Shown here piece by piece: positions 25,301 through 37,297 of a DNA stretch of 64,000 nucleotides. The stretch covers positions 50,416,630-50,480,629 of the forward strand of contig OY292274.1 of the NCBI GenBank assembly GCA_958496175.1. The letters are read 5' to 3'. The translations under genes and the position numbers were made by a program. The notes beneath the pieces are model-generated. The model had not been told where the DNA came from and did not search any database. It saw only the letters and a list, made by a program, of their open reading frames with translations. Each line of letters opens with the position of its first letter. Position 1 is the first letter of the stretch. The stretch is from Sisyra terminalis. Lineage: Eukaryota > Arthropoda > Insecta > Neuroptera > Sisyridae.

Positions 25301-27800
25301 CTTTAGCCATCGTCACGAGGGAACAATAATGGCAAAAATCTTAACAAATATACCAAATATATATAAGTATATATAAAAAATAAGACGTAAAAGCATTCAT
25401 CTTGACTAAAAATGGTTAAAATTTATGAAATTATAAAAAAAACATTAATTTGGCCTCTTTTTAGTCGTTCAAGTTCTCTTCATTGAATAAAAATTATTAA
25501 CTAACACATGCACCTCAAAATTCTTACATTACAGCAAAAATTTATTTCATTAAAAAAAAAACAGCTCCTAGATAAACGAACAAATAAAAATACATCGACG
25601 TTCATTTACAATCTACTCGTATAATTGCTTAATTAAAATTTTCTGGAGGTGATAGCTTATAGCTTAGGAGATAAGCATTTGAAAAATCAAACTTTAACCT
25701 TTTGTTTTACCCCCTATAGACTTCAGTTTCGAATATTCTTTCAGCTACTCGAAATTTTTGATTTTTTAACGACATAATAAAATAATGGAAATTTTGTAAG
25801 CATTTATGGCTCTAATTATTTTCATTAAGTTTTTCAATGGAAAATTTTCTATATTCCATAGTATGTCAAAATTTAGCTAGGAATTCCGTTAATATTTACC
25901 ATACTCCGTAAAAGAATGATTGATGTCGTCATTGATCACCAGCAATGAATTCCTAAAATCCATCAATCTTCCTTATAGAAAATCCTTACAAATTCAACTT
26001 TTATTCGCTTTAGTTTCGTCCAGAATAAAAACATAACAATATAATAAGTGTTATTTTTCTCAAAATAAATATCGCACGAGAAATGTATTATCGGTACGTA
26101 AATAATTGAAATGCATCGAAAGGATGTTTTTTTTTTAATTTCATATAGGAAAATTTATCATGCCTTTAATATTTTATTTTGCTTTAGAATGAAATGAAGC
26201 TGATTCTCATACATCAAACAGTCGCCAAATTGAATTTTAAATTATTTCCCTCTTTTACAATTTTTATAGCTCGATGCTATTGACAAATTATCAAACAATT
26301 TATTTTTAAGACTTGAATTTACATTTTCCATGAATTTTTTTAAATTGCTTTCGCTTAGAGATATTTGTCAATAAATAATTAAAACGCTTTTAAATTGAAA
26401 AATGGCGAAATTGAATTATTGTAACACAAATGAAAGGAGTCGGTAGGTACCTATCTTAATGCAAAAAAATCAATTGTGACAATGCTGAAGAAACGTAAAA
26501 GAAAAAACTCTCCGTTTTATTTCGTTATTCTAACCGTATTTTCAAGATTGTGCTGTTCTTCTGAAGAAATATACCTAGCATTTGAAAGCGAGCTTTTTGA
26601 TTATTCGAATATACTCGTTTAGTTATACATGTACAAAGCTAGGTGAGTGTATTTGAACAAATTTATATCGGTATAACGATACAAGACTTTCACATCTCCC
26701 TGATTCAATTTCTCATCGCTATACTATACAGCGACAGTCCTACCATCTGGATTTGATCGTACGATACGCCGTAAATTCTATTGTCTTGCTAGAAAATTTA
26801 TTATGTTATTTAGATTTAGATGTAGATGTAGATTTTCATGGTTCAAAGTAAGTTTTGTATTTATTTTTTCCCGTAAAAAGGTACAAGTACGCCTACAACA
26901 AGAAAAAAAAGACATTTTTTTGAAAAAATACCCTTAAAGGTGGTGTTATTATGATTTCTTTTACAATTGAATCTTAAAGTTTATTAGCTTCTGAGTTTTA
27001 AGAGTTATGATTCTGAATTTCAATTTGCAGGAAAGTAGTATTTAAAGTTATAATCACTATATAGAACAATTAGAGCAGAAGCAATTCTTTCCAAAAATTG
27101 AATAATTTTTTTGATTTGCACCTTTTTTCGTTGACAATATTCTTAAAGTGCTACCACGTTGATTTTTTTCTTCATTTTCTATCAATAGTTGAAAATTTAA
27201 AGAGAAAATATGTAAAAAGTTATTTTAAATTTTAAAATCGCAACTTTATTCTTTCAAATAAAAACATGTCTTTCAAATCATGCATTGAAAAAATCTAAAA
27301 ATTTATCAGTTTTCAAATTCTACCGAATAATATTTATGTTCCTACACTGAGTTTTGATTCATTGTACAGTTACAGAAATACTGTTCTAACTCTATTTTTT
27401 TTATAGTCCTATAAACACTTGGCCATTATATATCAATACAGCTGTGACATACGAATGGCCACTACCGAGATTTGTTTTCTCCATTCGACTATGAAATTAT
27501 TAAAAAAATATTTTAATTAAATATTGTCAAATAACTTAAGGAACGAGTACACCTAAATATGACCAAATTTATTGAACAAACAAAATCTCATGCTTTTTTC
27601 TATTTGTTTGAAATTAAATTTGTACGTTAAAACATTAAAAGAGAAAAAAACTATTATAAATAAAGGTCCAACTTTTGTTTTTAGTAACTCTTAATTCACA
27701 AAAAGATTGATTTTTCCTTCAATCAAACTGGGGTTTTCCGCGGACTGTGAACAGTTACACTGTATGTGAGTCATCACATTTGCGGAGCGATCAAATACTA
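19389..27800. other. Long AT-rich non-coding stretch
   Basis: No gene recognised over more than 8 kb. The 96-codon frame at 19,485-19,775 (+) is the most coding-like, with mixed composition and few low-complexity runs, but it has no recognisable domain, no good donor or acceptor pair and no upstream context. A short cluster of ATATTGAA units lies at 24,150-24,204. Other frames (20,524; 21,648; 21,667; 22,186) look like chance. Confidence 0.45.
24150..24204. repeat. Short cluster of ATATTGAA units
   Basis: Four loosely spaced copies of ATATTGAA, one within the palindrome TTCAATATTGAA at 24,155-24,166. Probably local slippage in AT-rich DNA. Confidence 0.4.
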
Positions 27801-27862
27801 TTTGATGACCACTAATGAAGTTGCTTGACAATCGAAATACGTATCTGGGTAATACGTCAGTA
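27801..27862 (+). repeat. Dispersed repeat P, copy 1
   Basis: TTTGATGACCACTAATGAAG followed by TTGCTTGACAATCGAAATAC resembles, in the same orientation, the segment at 31,559-31,618. The pattern TGATGA-CACT-GAAG-TTG-CAATC-AAATACG recalls the hairpin-like tails of some retroelements, in which GATGAAG is followed by CGAAA, but I cannot assign a class. Similarity is limited to about 60 bp. Confidence 0.4.
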
Positions 27863-28109
27863 ATTCTGTTTGTACTTTTGTTCAAACTTATGTTTAAAGT
27901 TAACTTTTGTAAATTATATTACATAAAAAAGACCTCAATATATTTTATTCACTTATTGTATAAACAATTTCCCTTAATGTTATGATTCCACCAAGAAATT
28001 TATAATTTTACATCTATGGTGATTTTGAGAAAAACGGAATTATATGATAAAGATCTTAGGCTTATCAATAATTTTTACTGGAATCAGTAAGCGGCTATTA
28101 AAATCAGTA

Positions 28110-28930
28110 TGGAGAAGTAAACCATATTCAGAGGAAATCTTTAGGAAACCTTTGAAAATACCGATACAGGAATTCCTTTAAATGAGGAGCAACATTTGAT
28201 AGGCATTTGCTGCTATGATATTTATTAAAAGTATCAATAACTTGTAAAAACAAACGAACAGAATAAAAGACGTCAACAATCAATAAGGTTTACAAACTAG
28301 CATTAGTAAAACCAAGTTCTGGCAATAAGTAAAGAAATAGGTGGATCATAATGGTTAACGACACAACTAAAGAGATTATAGTGAGTGTATTACAGCTCGC
28401 CAACCTGGGGATCATGATCAATAAAGATTCGAATTATTTACAGGAAATAAGGCTTAGAACAGAGAAAGCAAGAACTTCCATCAATCAATTGGCTTAACTT
28501 GTTCAAAACTCATAACCTCAACAAAAACATCAAAATAATATTTCCCCGATGCTACTGTTTCGATATTTTATTTTTGAAGTGAGTACTGAATATTAATCGA
28601 GGTAACAAAAAGGAAGACTCGAACCTTTCTAAATGTGGTTCTACAGACAATATTGAAGATCTTATGGCTGGACAGAAAGTGGCTAACAAAGTGATGATGA
28701 AACGAATAAAGAAAAATTTAGAAATAATGAACACCAAAAAGAGAGAAAAACTGGAATTTCTTTGAGATCCAATAAACAAAAGATAATACTGCCATATTAA
28801 ATATTTTCTGCAGTAGAAAGTCTGTGGTAAGAGAGGACCAGGAAATAAGAAAAAAATATGGCTAAAATTTTTAAGGACATGCTTTAGAACAACTAACATT
28901 GAATTATACAAAATAGCCGCGAACAAAGTT
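28110..28930 (+). pseudogene. LINE ORF2 relic: reverse transcriptase palm to C-terminus
   Basis: Broken but continuous match, in order, to the last third of an insect LINE reverse transcriptase. It starts near 28,120 with a Y-S-E-E-I-F type block followed by ENTDTGIPLNEEQ. A degenerate CYDI stands where the catalytic YADD should be. Next come GLQTSISKTKF, AISKEI, LANLGIMINKDSNYLQEIR, KARTSINQLA and HNLNKNIKI; then, near 28,655-28,760, remnants of a WTDRVTNEEVL/EIMNTIKKRKLE block. The end at about 28,830-28,930 reads KRGPGNKKKIWLKFLRTCFR and ELYKIAANKV. Stops and several frameshifts show it is dead. The 124-codon antisense frame over 28,552-28,926 is its shadow. The element is cut by the SINE at 28,941 and resumes after it. 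Confidence 0.85.
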
Positions 28931-28940
28931 ATCTTAGGAT

Positions 28941-29111
28941 CTACTGGTGACCGAGTGGTTAAAGTAACCGCTCCAAAACTGGTAGGTGTTGGGTTTTTTC
29001 TTCGTATTGACTAAATTTTTGATATTTCTCGATCACGAATTTTTATTAACCCTTGAGTTACTAAAGACCTTATCAGTAATAAAACGACGATAAATATCAA
29101 TTAAAAATCAT
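28941..29111 (+). mobile_element. tRNA-Ser-like SINE, copy 3, nested in a LINE
   Basis: Head CTACTGGTGACCGAGTGGTT, then AAAGTAACCGCTCCAAAACT and GGTAGGTGTTGGGTT, where the B box is damaged. The body CCTTGAGTTACTAAAGACC and the tail AAACGACGATAAATATCAAT follow. The copy interrupts the LINE relic just after the codons for AANKV. The flanks ATCTTAGGAT (28,931-28,940) and ATGATAGAT (29,112-29,120) look like a diverged target duplication, about 7 of 10 positions with one gap. Confidence 0.88.
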
Positions 29112-29150
29112 ATGATAGATGATGGGCAATATTCAGAGAAGAAAAAAAAG
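29112..29150 (+). pseudogene. 3' end of the LINE at 28.11 kb, after the SINE insertion
   Basis: ATGATGGGCAATATTCAGAG followed by AAGAAAAAAAAG corresponds to the expected continuation after AANKV, a MMANIQR-like end of ORF2, and then an A/G-rich tail. The join is exact only if the SINE and one duplicated flank are ignored, which supports nesting. A 1-2 base indel disturbs the frame. Confidence 0.7.
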
Positions 29151-30609
29151 ACCTGATGATGACGATAATTTAAATTACTATTCTTACTACTATAATTCGA
29201 ATCGGTTCGACCTTTTCTTAAGAAAAAACAAGGCTCTTTTATAACGATAAGAAGATATCAATTTTGACCTAGTTTTTGGGCAAAATCAACGGTTATCCTT
29301 TTTGAGTAACAAACAAAGTTTAATCAAATACAAAAAAAATGGTATTTTATAAGCGCAAACTTATTTTTCCCTCATCTGGCAGTAAACTATGATTTAATAA
29401 CGCTAACACGTGCCCTATATATTTAATGAAAGCATTATTACATTCAGGAATCATAAAAGTTTTTAATTTGTAACAAAGCGCTCCGCACACGCCAAAGTAA
29501 ATAAAGGTTTGAAAAATGACTTCTCTTTTCCACACTTTTTAATCTATTCGTAGTCATGTGACGTGAAAAAAAAATATAGGTTTTGAATGATAATTGTGTA
29601 CTAACTTTTTAATTGTGAACAGTTCAGTTAAAATCAGAATGGTTGAACTTTAACTTTTCACGACCACGAATAAAAGAGTTTCAGAATATATATGAGTGCC
29701 TACACTTTTGTGTAGATTAAACATCAAACGTATTACACTTTTATAAATTGACATTCAAACGAGATTTTGTTTCATTATAACAACGAGTATAATGTTATAT
29801 GCTTTGAAAAGTAAATATGTGTACATGTAATAACTTTATAATAACCTCGTAAAAAAGTTTGTTTACTAAAAATTAAATAAATATACAACAAATTTTGTTT
29901 TTTAACAATTAATTTTTTAAAGAATTAAATTATTTGGAATTTCATGGAGATATTCATTAAATTTTTATTTGAAGAAAATCAAATATGAATAATTACTCTT
30001 TAAGATCGTAAAACACATGCCGCAGTTATTTAATATTTTATCAAAATTACCAATAAAATTGTCTACTTTAGCAAATAATTCAAAGACAAAGATTTGAAGT
30101 CCTTAATAGCTCGTTATTAATTAGTTCTAATGTTCATTGAGTGTATAAATCATATTTATATGACGAGTATTTTATTTTGATTCACGTTAATTAAATCCAT
30201 TTTGTCGTTTAAAATATCATCTTTAATCTACATTTAATAACCAACAATTAACATCATGTTCAAGATAATATGTGTACTACATGTTATGCTAGACAAGTAA
30301 ATGATATCAATTAGAATTTTACTGCTCACTTTTATTGGATTATAAAGAACGACGACGTTAACGTCGCTTTACTTTAGTTCAAGATATTCAATATAACATT
30401 CAGGAATAGTTGTATAATTTTTAATCACAACTTAGTCACAACATAAACCTGGACTACAAAGTGGAGGATTAAATTAAATAAAACAAAAATTGCTCTTACT
30501 AATTTCGTTATTAGAAGGGGTAATTGTTCAATATTTATTTCAAAAAGCAAGGCTATTCTAGAATTAGAATCGGTGTCTAAGAGTTCATCAAATATTTCAC
30601 TTTAAACAC
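29151..30609. other. AT-rich non-coding stretch with one palindrome
   Basis: No gene recognised. The 62-codon minus frame at 29,347-29,535 has mixed composition but no known domain. The perfect 14-bp palindrome CGACGTTAACGTCG lies at 30,353-30,366. Confidence 0.45.
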
Positions 30610-31080
30610 AAAAGACTTCATTTTAACAAAAGGCTAACCTGGAAAATCCACATAGCAAAGGAAACCCCCAAACCATGCCAAAATTCCAATGATTGTATTA
30701 ATTCATCGGTAAAGGGTTAAAACTGTCAATAGAAAAGAAAATTATTTTGCACAACGCTATTATAATTCTTATATGGTCCTATGGATTGGAACTTGGGGGT
30801 TGAGCCAGTAAATCTTCTATAGCGATGCTTCTGAAAGCTCAATTTAAAATTCAACGAGCAATTGCAGATGTACCGTGGTATGCGAAAAATGAAACCCTTC
30901 ATCAGGACTTAAAAATAAGGACCATTAGGACCATGATTAGGCTATAAAGTGAAGCTCACTACAAATGACTGAGAAATCATACCAACCTAATAATTCATCC
31001 TCTATTGGATAAAAAAGACCAAAAGTGGCTCAAAAGAACTTCAGACGAACTTATAGATATGCCATGCTGATCCAAGCAGG
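30610..31080 (+). pseudogene. Jockey-clade LINE ORF2 C-terminal relic
   Basis: From about 30,614 the plus strand gives HFNKRLTWKIHI. After a decayed gap, 30,725-31,075 reads in one frame, with internal stops: LSIEKKIILHNAIIIILIWS, YGLELGG*ASKSSIA, KIQRAIADVPWYAKNETLHQ, DLKIRTI, HTNLIIHPLLDKKDQKWLKR. This follows the Jockey pattern: LDxRLTWKxHI, LSxxNKxLLYKxxxxPxWTYGxxLWGxAxxSNI, IQRxQxKxLRxIxxAPWYxxNxxxHxDL, and HPNxLxxxLLDxxxxxRRLKR. It is the last fifth of the reverse transcriptase polypeptide only. At least three in-frame stops make it non-functional. Clade assignment is from the PWY..N..H.DL signature and is fairly secure. Confidence 0.87.
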
Positions 31081-31558
31081 GAGAGACTCCACTATGAGGT
31101 CCTTCCTTAAGATATTCTTATCGCCAACAAATTGGCTCATAATTACAAGAAGTAACGGATTGCCAATTAATTAAAGATAAAAAAACTGAATTATAAATTT
31201 CAATAAAATGAAAAACATTTATTAAAATAGAAAATGCACAAATGGGTTCCGTTTTTCAATAATGAGACCAAAAAAAATGATATAATCAACAAAATAATAT
31301 TCAATTAGTTTAATTTACTAATTAAAAATTCAGTGAAAATTTAAATAATTAAAATATGAATCAAATTACGTTAGTTATTAAATGAATTTGTTAGCCCTTA
31401 CATGAACTATAGCACAGGAGGTAAAATTGCATTTAATGATGTAATTTTATCCCAATTAATTTAGAGTTTAAATACGAAAATTTGTATGTATAACATAAAA
31501 ACAAATCAGATTAATTTGAGGCAAAAATGTTATGAAATGATTCATTGATTCAAGACTC
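31081..31558. other. AT-rich non-coding stretch
   Basis: Possibly contains the 3' untranslated part of the Jockey-type element in its first 80 bases, but no tail or target duplication is clear. Confidence 0.35.
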
Positions 31559-31618
31559 TTTGATGATCACTGAAGAAAACTGTTTGGCAATCAAAATACG
31601 AATGGTGGATTGACGGTT
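31559..31618 (+). repeat. Dispersed repeat P, copy 2
   Basis: TTTGATGATCACTGAAGAAA then TTTGGCAATCAAAATACG parallels 27,801-27,862, with identical order of TGATGA, CACT, GAAG or GAAA, CAATC and AAATACG. The class is unknown. Confidence 0.4.
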
Positions 31619-31919
31619 TTGTTTTTCTTAAAGATATTGGTACAGTTAATCCTTATCTAAGGTTTACGTTTTGTATATCAGATCCCATAAAATTAGTGGG
31701 CAATGAAGTAATTATATTTGTAAATTTTCTTATAAAAAGTATTTCTCTTTTCCGTTAGTTGAAATTTACATTTCTTGATATTCCCAGTAACCATACTTTA
31801 GTATGTTTAAAAAAACAGTGTTCTAGAAAAATATTCGACGGGGCCATAAACAGAAATAGTACCGAAAATTGATCTTGTTATCCGTAGGCTCCCAAATTTA
31901 GATCTACCAACTTCCCTTC

Positions 31920-32157
31920 TTTTACGGCAGCGTTTCTTAACCTGGAGTATCCGCATCCCTAAGAGTGTGAGAAGGTTTTCTTGAGGGTGCGGAATAAATC
32001 GCAAATAATATAAATTATGAAATTTCTGATAATAAATTTTACAAAAAATATATTTTACTAAATAAAAAAAAAACATTTTTCAATGGGATGTGCAGATCTA
32101 TTTTCAGGGTCAAAGGAGTACACCTTAATTAAAAGGTTCAGAAACATTGTTTTAAGG
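31920..32157. repeat. 8-bp target-site duplication of the hAT-like MITE
   Basis: TTTTACGG on the left and TTTTAAGG on the right, abutting the CA...TG element ends; 7 of 8 bases match. Confidence 0.75.
31928..32149. mobile_element. hAT-like MITE (222 bp) with terminal inverted repeats
   Basis: The left end CAGCGTTTCTTAACCT and the right end, read inward, CAATGTTTCTGAACCT agree at 13 of 16 bases. Both start with CA, as hAT-superfamily ends do. The left end continues with alternating GC-rich blocks (GTATCCGCATCCCTAAGAG, GGGTGCGG), the usual style of non-autonomous hAT elements with a TTCTCAACCTGGGG-like start. Directly outside are TTTTACGG (31,920-31,927) and TTTTAAGG (32,150-32,157), an 8-bp direct repeat with one mismatch, the target length made by hAT transposases. 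It has no coding capacity; the 89-codon minus frame across it is chance. Confidence 0.85.
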
Positions 32158-33361
32158 TATCAAGAATTAATGAATCTAGTGTATTTCAAAGTTAACATGT
32201 TATAGTATCAAATCACGTATCACCTATTTTCTTACATTAAAAACTTTATTATTCTTTATACCATTGTGACCCCTTATGTTTATCCTACCATTTTTTCTAT
32301 TTTTGTCCGATTAAATAATTCATTCTTTTAATGCCATTTTTCTGTGTTATTGGAAAATATTAGAACTCATAATCTTCACAAATTTTTATAGTATATTGGT
32401 CTTCGAATCCACTCACATATAGTCTAATATTTTAACTGTAATGAAGTTTTCTAATACAACTACACTTAGTATTTCACTGAACATTAAGCTTATTGATACT
32501 TATGATAAAATATTTGCCTTTTTGAAATTATTTTTGAAAAGTTGTAGAAAAAATAGCGTTTAAAATGAATATTCGTATATCTGAAACTATTTTATTTTTC
32601 CTTTTGTCAGTACTTGTGTATATATTGTGGTTTATCAAGATTAATTGGCTAATTTTTTTAAAATATTTATAGTTGTTAATTTTTATGAAAAAGATATTAT
32701 CAACTTTTAAATCATATTAAAATTGTAGATGAATCGGTTCAGTAAATTCAGAGGAAAAAAAAGCATTCTGTTTCTTACTTATGATTATATTTCACAAAAA
32801 CTGATCTGAAAGAAGAATTTTTATATCTTCATACTTTATTAGGACCTACAAAGTATTATTAAAATATCTTTTCGGGAAGAATTCACCATGCTTATAGTCC
32901 TAGACTCTTTTTAAGTAAAAAAGAAATGTAGCAACTCTTTAATAATTTAATTCAAAAATATGTATCATTATTGAAAAAAGGTTTTTGTGGTTATTTTTAT
33001 GGTGGGTACACAGTAATCAATTTTTATTTCTTATTTTAGGAATAAGTTTACTTGATCTCACTAGAAAAGAAATCGAAAAAAAAAATTGAATTTGTACCCA
33101 TTTATCACTCATGAATCCTTAAGGCTAGATTGAATGGGATCTATAAAAAAACATTCAGTACCCTTTATAATCCAACCCCAAACATAAAACATAAACATAA
33201 AACACGATCAACTACCAAATATGTTTATTTAAGCGAGAGTAATATCGTTGTTGATATAGTCGCCGGGTTAGTTTATTATTTTCCAGTGATCTGTTTATCG
33301 TGGAAAGTAAATTATTTACATTTTTATTCCCAAAAAAGAAAATTATATCAATATTTCACAG
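32158..33361. other. AT-rich non-coding stretch
   Basis: Nothing recognised except the upstream part of a 96-codon plus frame (33,130-33,420) whose last third is discussed as a possible exon. Confidence 0.45.
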
Positions 33362-33416
33362 CCGCAACCGACAATAAAAAGCAGACTGTTAATGATCCCT
33401 TTGGCAACGGCATATG
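33362..33416 (+). other. Candidate small exon, unidentified
   Basis: The acceptor-like atttcacag ends at 33,361, and the weak donor-like ATG/GTAGGG begins at 33,417. The 55 bases between are much less AT-rich than their flanks and are open in one frame, giving ATDNKKQTVNDPFGNGI. The other two frames do not look like protein. I do not recognise the peptide; DPF-type motifs occur in endocytic adaptors, but that is too little to assign. The donor is not consensus, and a chance GC-rich patch is the main alternative. Confidence 0.2.
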
Positions 33417-36400
33417 GTAGGGAGGTTTTGTTTAGTATCACATCGAGCTATATTAGATATTGTGTTACGCCTTACTCTTATCACTTATGTGAAACATAAA
33501 CCATGATTTTAAGTTAACCGTGGGATATGAAAAATAAAACCAAGGTTGGTTTTAAATATTAAATTTTGAATTATTAGTGTTTGATTGAGAATTGCAATAA
33601 AAAAGCAATATAAATTTTTTGGCACCCACCCCAATATATCAAAAAATCAGTTGTGAATTATGGTGATTAATATCTCTGAAAATTGATATTGAAAGATGAT
33701 AGAGCAGCCCAAAATATAAAGGCAAATACCAAATAATAAAATTTATTCCACTGTGATGAAACATCTCTGGATCAATAAGCCAGTAAAGACATGAAAAGTT
33801 CTTTAACACTAACAAGTATCATTCAATTCCAGCTAATACTCCCATGAATACAATACTATCGACATATTTCATCAGAAACAACGAAATAGCGACAAAATTG
33901 TGTTCAATATCATTTTCTAGTCAGGTACATCCTTTCATTTTCTGCCGACTTTCAAACAATGAATTCCACATCAGTCAACGGCATTAAATTATTCAACATT
34001 TAGATCAAATTATAGACACGATTTGTTTTAATAAATAGTGACATTTTTTTCGAATAATAAATTATTGTATATATCGATGAAAAAAAAATTGTTGAATTAT
34101 TCATTGTGCTACTTGGAATTTATGGTTTACTAATATTGATTAACGCACGTAAATATTTTAGACGTTTAGATAAAACAATATTTTATGTTAATTTTAAAAG
34201 CGCCTAAAAATGCTTTAAAATAAAAATTTGTATATTTTTTATAAATGAATAATCAGTAAATGGATTTTTAAAAGAACAACGTTTAGGTGTTAGTTCACAC
34301 TGCTTTTTCTCTCGATTTACCTAAAAAATCACCGAGAAATGCTTAAATTTATTGAAAGCAAGATAAAAATATATCTTTTAGACGAATTCTTTATACTCTT
34401 ACATAAATTTTATAGCCATTTCGATTCATATGAAAAAAAAACTAATATCAAAAAGTACTTTCATATCTTAACAGAATCAATTTTTAATGTTCTTTATCAA
34501 TTTCAAACCTCCATTTAAGTGAAATAAAAAATATATAACAAAGCTTTAAACCAAGTGGCTAAAGATATATCTCTTGTATCATATCTTTGATGGATGATGA
34601 TTTATTGTTCATCTCTTCAGCTGTGTTCAGCCAAAAGTATGAATTGTAGACTTGAAGGTTTTTCTTCGAAAGCTTGTCACATAGGAAATTCATTGATTTG
34701 ACTTTTATTTATTAAAAAAATTACCGAACATGTAGTAGTATGTTTTCGAGACATTGAAATATTTATAAACGCCAACAATAAAAAAATTCTTTTCAAAAAG
34801 CCTTTGGTATAAAATATAATTTATTGAATTAACAAAAATGGGGATGGTTGTTCATATATGTTATTCCAATAATTGTGAGGAAATTAAATTATTTCGTCTT
34901 GTTTGATAAATGAATGACATAATTATATTTGATATTTTGTATCACATTCGTTTCTAGACTAAAACGACAAATGGATCACTTTTTCACAGCAATTCTGTAT
35001 TTAAAGGTTGTTGGTTTAAATTGTTAAATAATTTGATAAAAACCTTTTTCAGTTTATATAGGATCAAGGTACATATACTTTTATTTAACTCATAATTTTG
35101 ATAATTAGATTTTTTATCTATATAATACACAAGGTGTGAAAAATTGAATATAAATTCATGTTTTTTTTGTCTTTATTTTTCTGTTGTGCAGGTTTACATT
35201 CAGAAATCGAATAAAAATTTCACTTTTTTATCGTTAAATCGATTATTTTCAATTTTGTTAGTATCGAACTTGACCCCCTTTTGACATTTATGTTTTTAAG
35301 GATATATCATTATTTTTATAGTTTTTCTAGTGAAAAAAAATAATTATATTTCCAAAAACATGGATAATTAATCATTTGAACAAATTATTCATACAAAACA
35401 ATTTTTGAATTATGTGAAAGTGGTTTTATAATATTTTTTCAGCTAATAATAGGAAAAAAATGAAAAAAGAGGGTAATACTTTGGATTGACCAACAATAAA
35501 AAAGTTCATACTTCTTCAAGAATTACTATAAAACTTATTCTTATGTAATAATTTATTTATTCTTAGTACTTGAACTTAAAGCTTAGTCGTTCAGCCGATC
35601 TTAAACGTAAAGTTTTAAGTTCCAGAATTTTGCTAGGCAATAATTCTACATTGATGCCAAATTTTACATGTCTACGACCTATATCAACCAAAAACTGTTT
35701 AACTTTCGACGAGTGAATTGAAAAAATCAAAATTTTTAACTTAAATCATTAAATTCCCTATTTATAAGGCAAACTAAATAAGCAAACAAAATTGAAGCAT
35801 TGATTAATAGTCTTGAATTTTTGAAGCGGAAGATTCAAAGGTATTACTGCTAGCTTTATTATAAGCTTAGCTAAAACGTTGCCTATGGTTAGATTTAGAA
35901 ATCAATAAAATCATTATCATTAAAGGGAGCTTTTCTTTTTAATTACTCCATAAAATCACTTTAAATATTCCATTTTTTAAATTTTCAATATTTTTTGTTG
36001 AATTCCACTTAATTTTGCTAAAGAATATAATATTTTTTTTTTTTTTAATTGAAAAGAAAGAAAACAATACAAGATGCGAACACAAAAGTAACTTTAAAAT
36101 TTCTTATATCAAATTTATTGTCGAAAGGAAGACATTTTATGATAATTTGTTAAATAATTTTTGAACATTTACATGTAATTATATCATTAATTACGAATTA
36201 ATCAACGAATAAATATGAACCAAATTGTTCCAATGAGGATGTAACCTTTAAAAATGGCCTGAAGAAGTTTAAAATATATAACAACGAAACATTAAAGTTT
36301 AAAAATTTAACACAAAACTAGTTTTATCCAAATTCCCGAGAAACATCCGGGAGCTATAAGTTCCTAAAGTAGAAAATATCACTTATACTTACTTCATATA

Positions 36401-37297
36401 AAATTAAGCTTCTTTAGTAAAACGATTTCATATAAGTTCTATCAAAATAATATAAAAAAATATAAAGTTAAACTTCAAAACTGTGAAAAATTACAAAACC
36501 AACAACCAAAATTTTCAAAACACATGGTTTTAATTGTCAAAATACTTTCTCTACTACAAGGATCATTGTATTAAAAATCAAATTCGTCATAATAAAAAAA
36601 AAGGGTAAAATGAGCTTTCAAATCCTATCAATGGTATAAAAGTTTAAATTAATAGGATCAAAATGAAAAAAACACTAAACAATGTTATGGTTTTAATATT
36701 TTGTTCCATTTATACATAGTCATATATTTTTAAGAACTTTGGTGTAATCACATTAAAGCTTTTAAAGGCTTTTCGATGTGTCAATATCAATTATAACGTT
36801 TCTTTTGTTTGTAATACGAATGATCACTCATCAGAATTTTGATAGTATTCAACTCTTGTAATGTGAGTTTTAAGGATTGTATTATAAATTATAGAATCGT
36901 TTATTTCTTGAAGTGACATAATAAGCTTCATTCTTCTAAAATTTATTCCTAAATACATTTGAAACGAAGAAAAAATATTTGAGAAAAATACTATACTGAA
37001 GCATTGTACTTCTAATGATTTCTTTAAAAATATGAAACGTTTAATTTAATTTTGACAAAAAAAAAACATATTAAATAGATAATCATTCATTGCTTGATTC
37101 ATTCAAGTTTATAGCGGTTTTTATGAATATATCTCTTCATGTTATTATATTCTTCAAATGAGTTGGAAGATGGATAATGAAAACAAAACTTCGACTGTGT
37201 ACAAATGTAAAACATTGTGGGTGGTTGTAGAGGCTTATAATATGCGTGAAATTCCAATAATCTTTTGCAGATTGCGAAAGAATGAGATGAAACTTAC
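33417..37297. other. Long AT-rich non-coding stretch
   Basis: No gene, RNA or repeat recognised. A 14-base T run lies at 36,033-36,046. Confidence 0.5.

Noticed and set aside
28552..28926. 124-codon minus-strand reading frame, the longest in the window
   Set aside because: It is antisense to the decayed LINE reverse transcriptase read on the plus strand, which shows ordered motifs; the minus peptide has none.
28941..29020. Intact tRNA gene reading of the SINE heads
   Set aside because: No copy can form a full cloverleaf with an acceptor stem; the A and B boxes are followed by a shared non-tRNA body.
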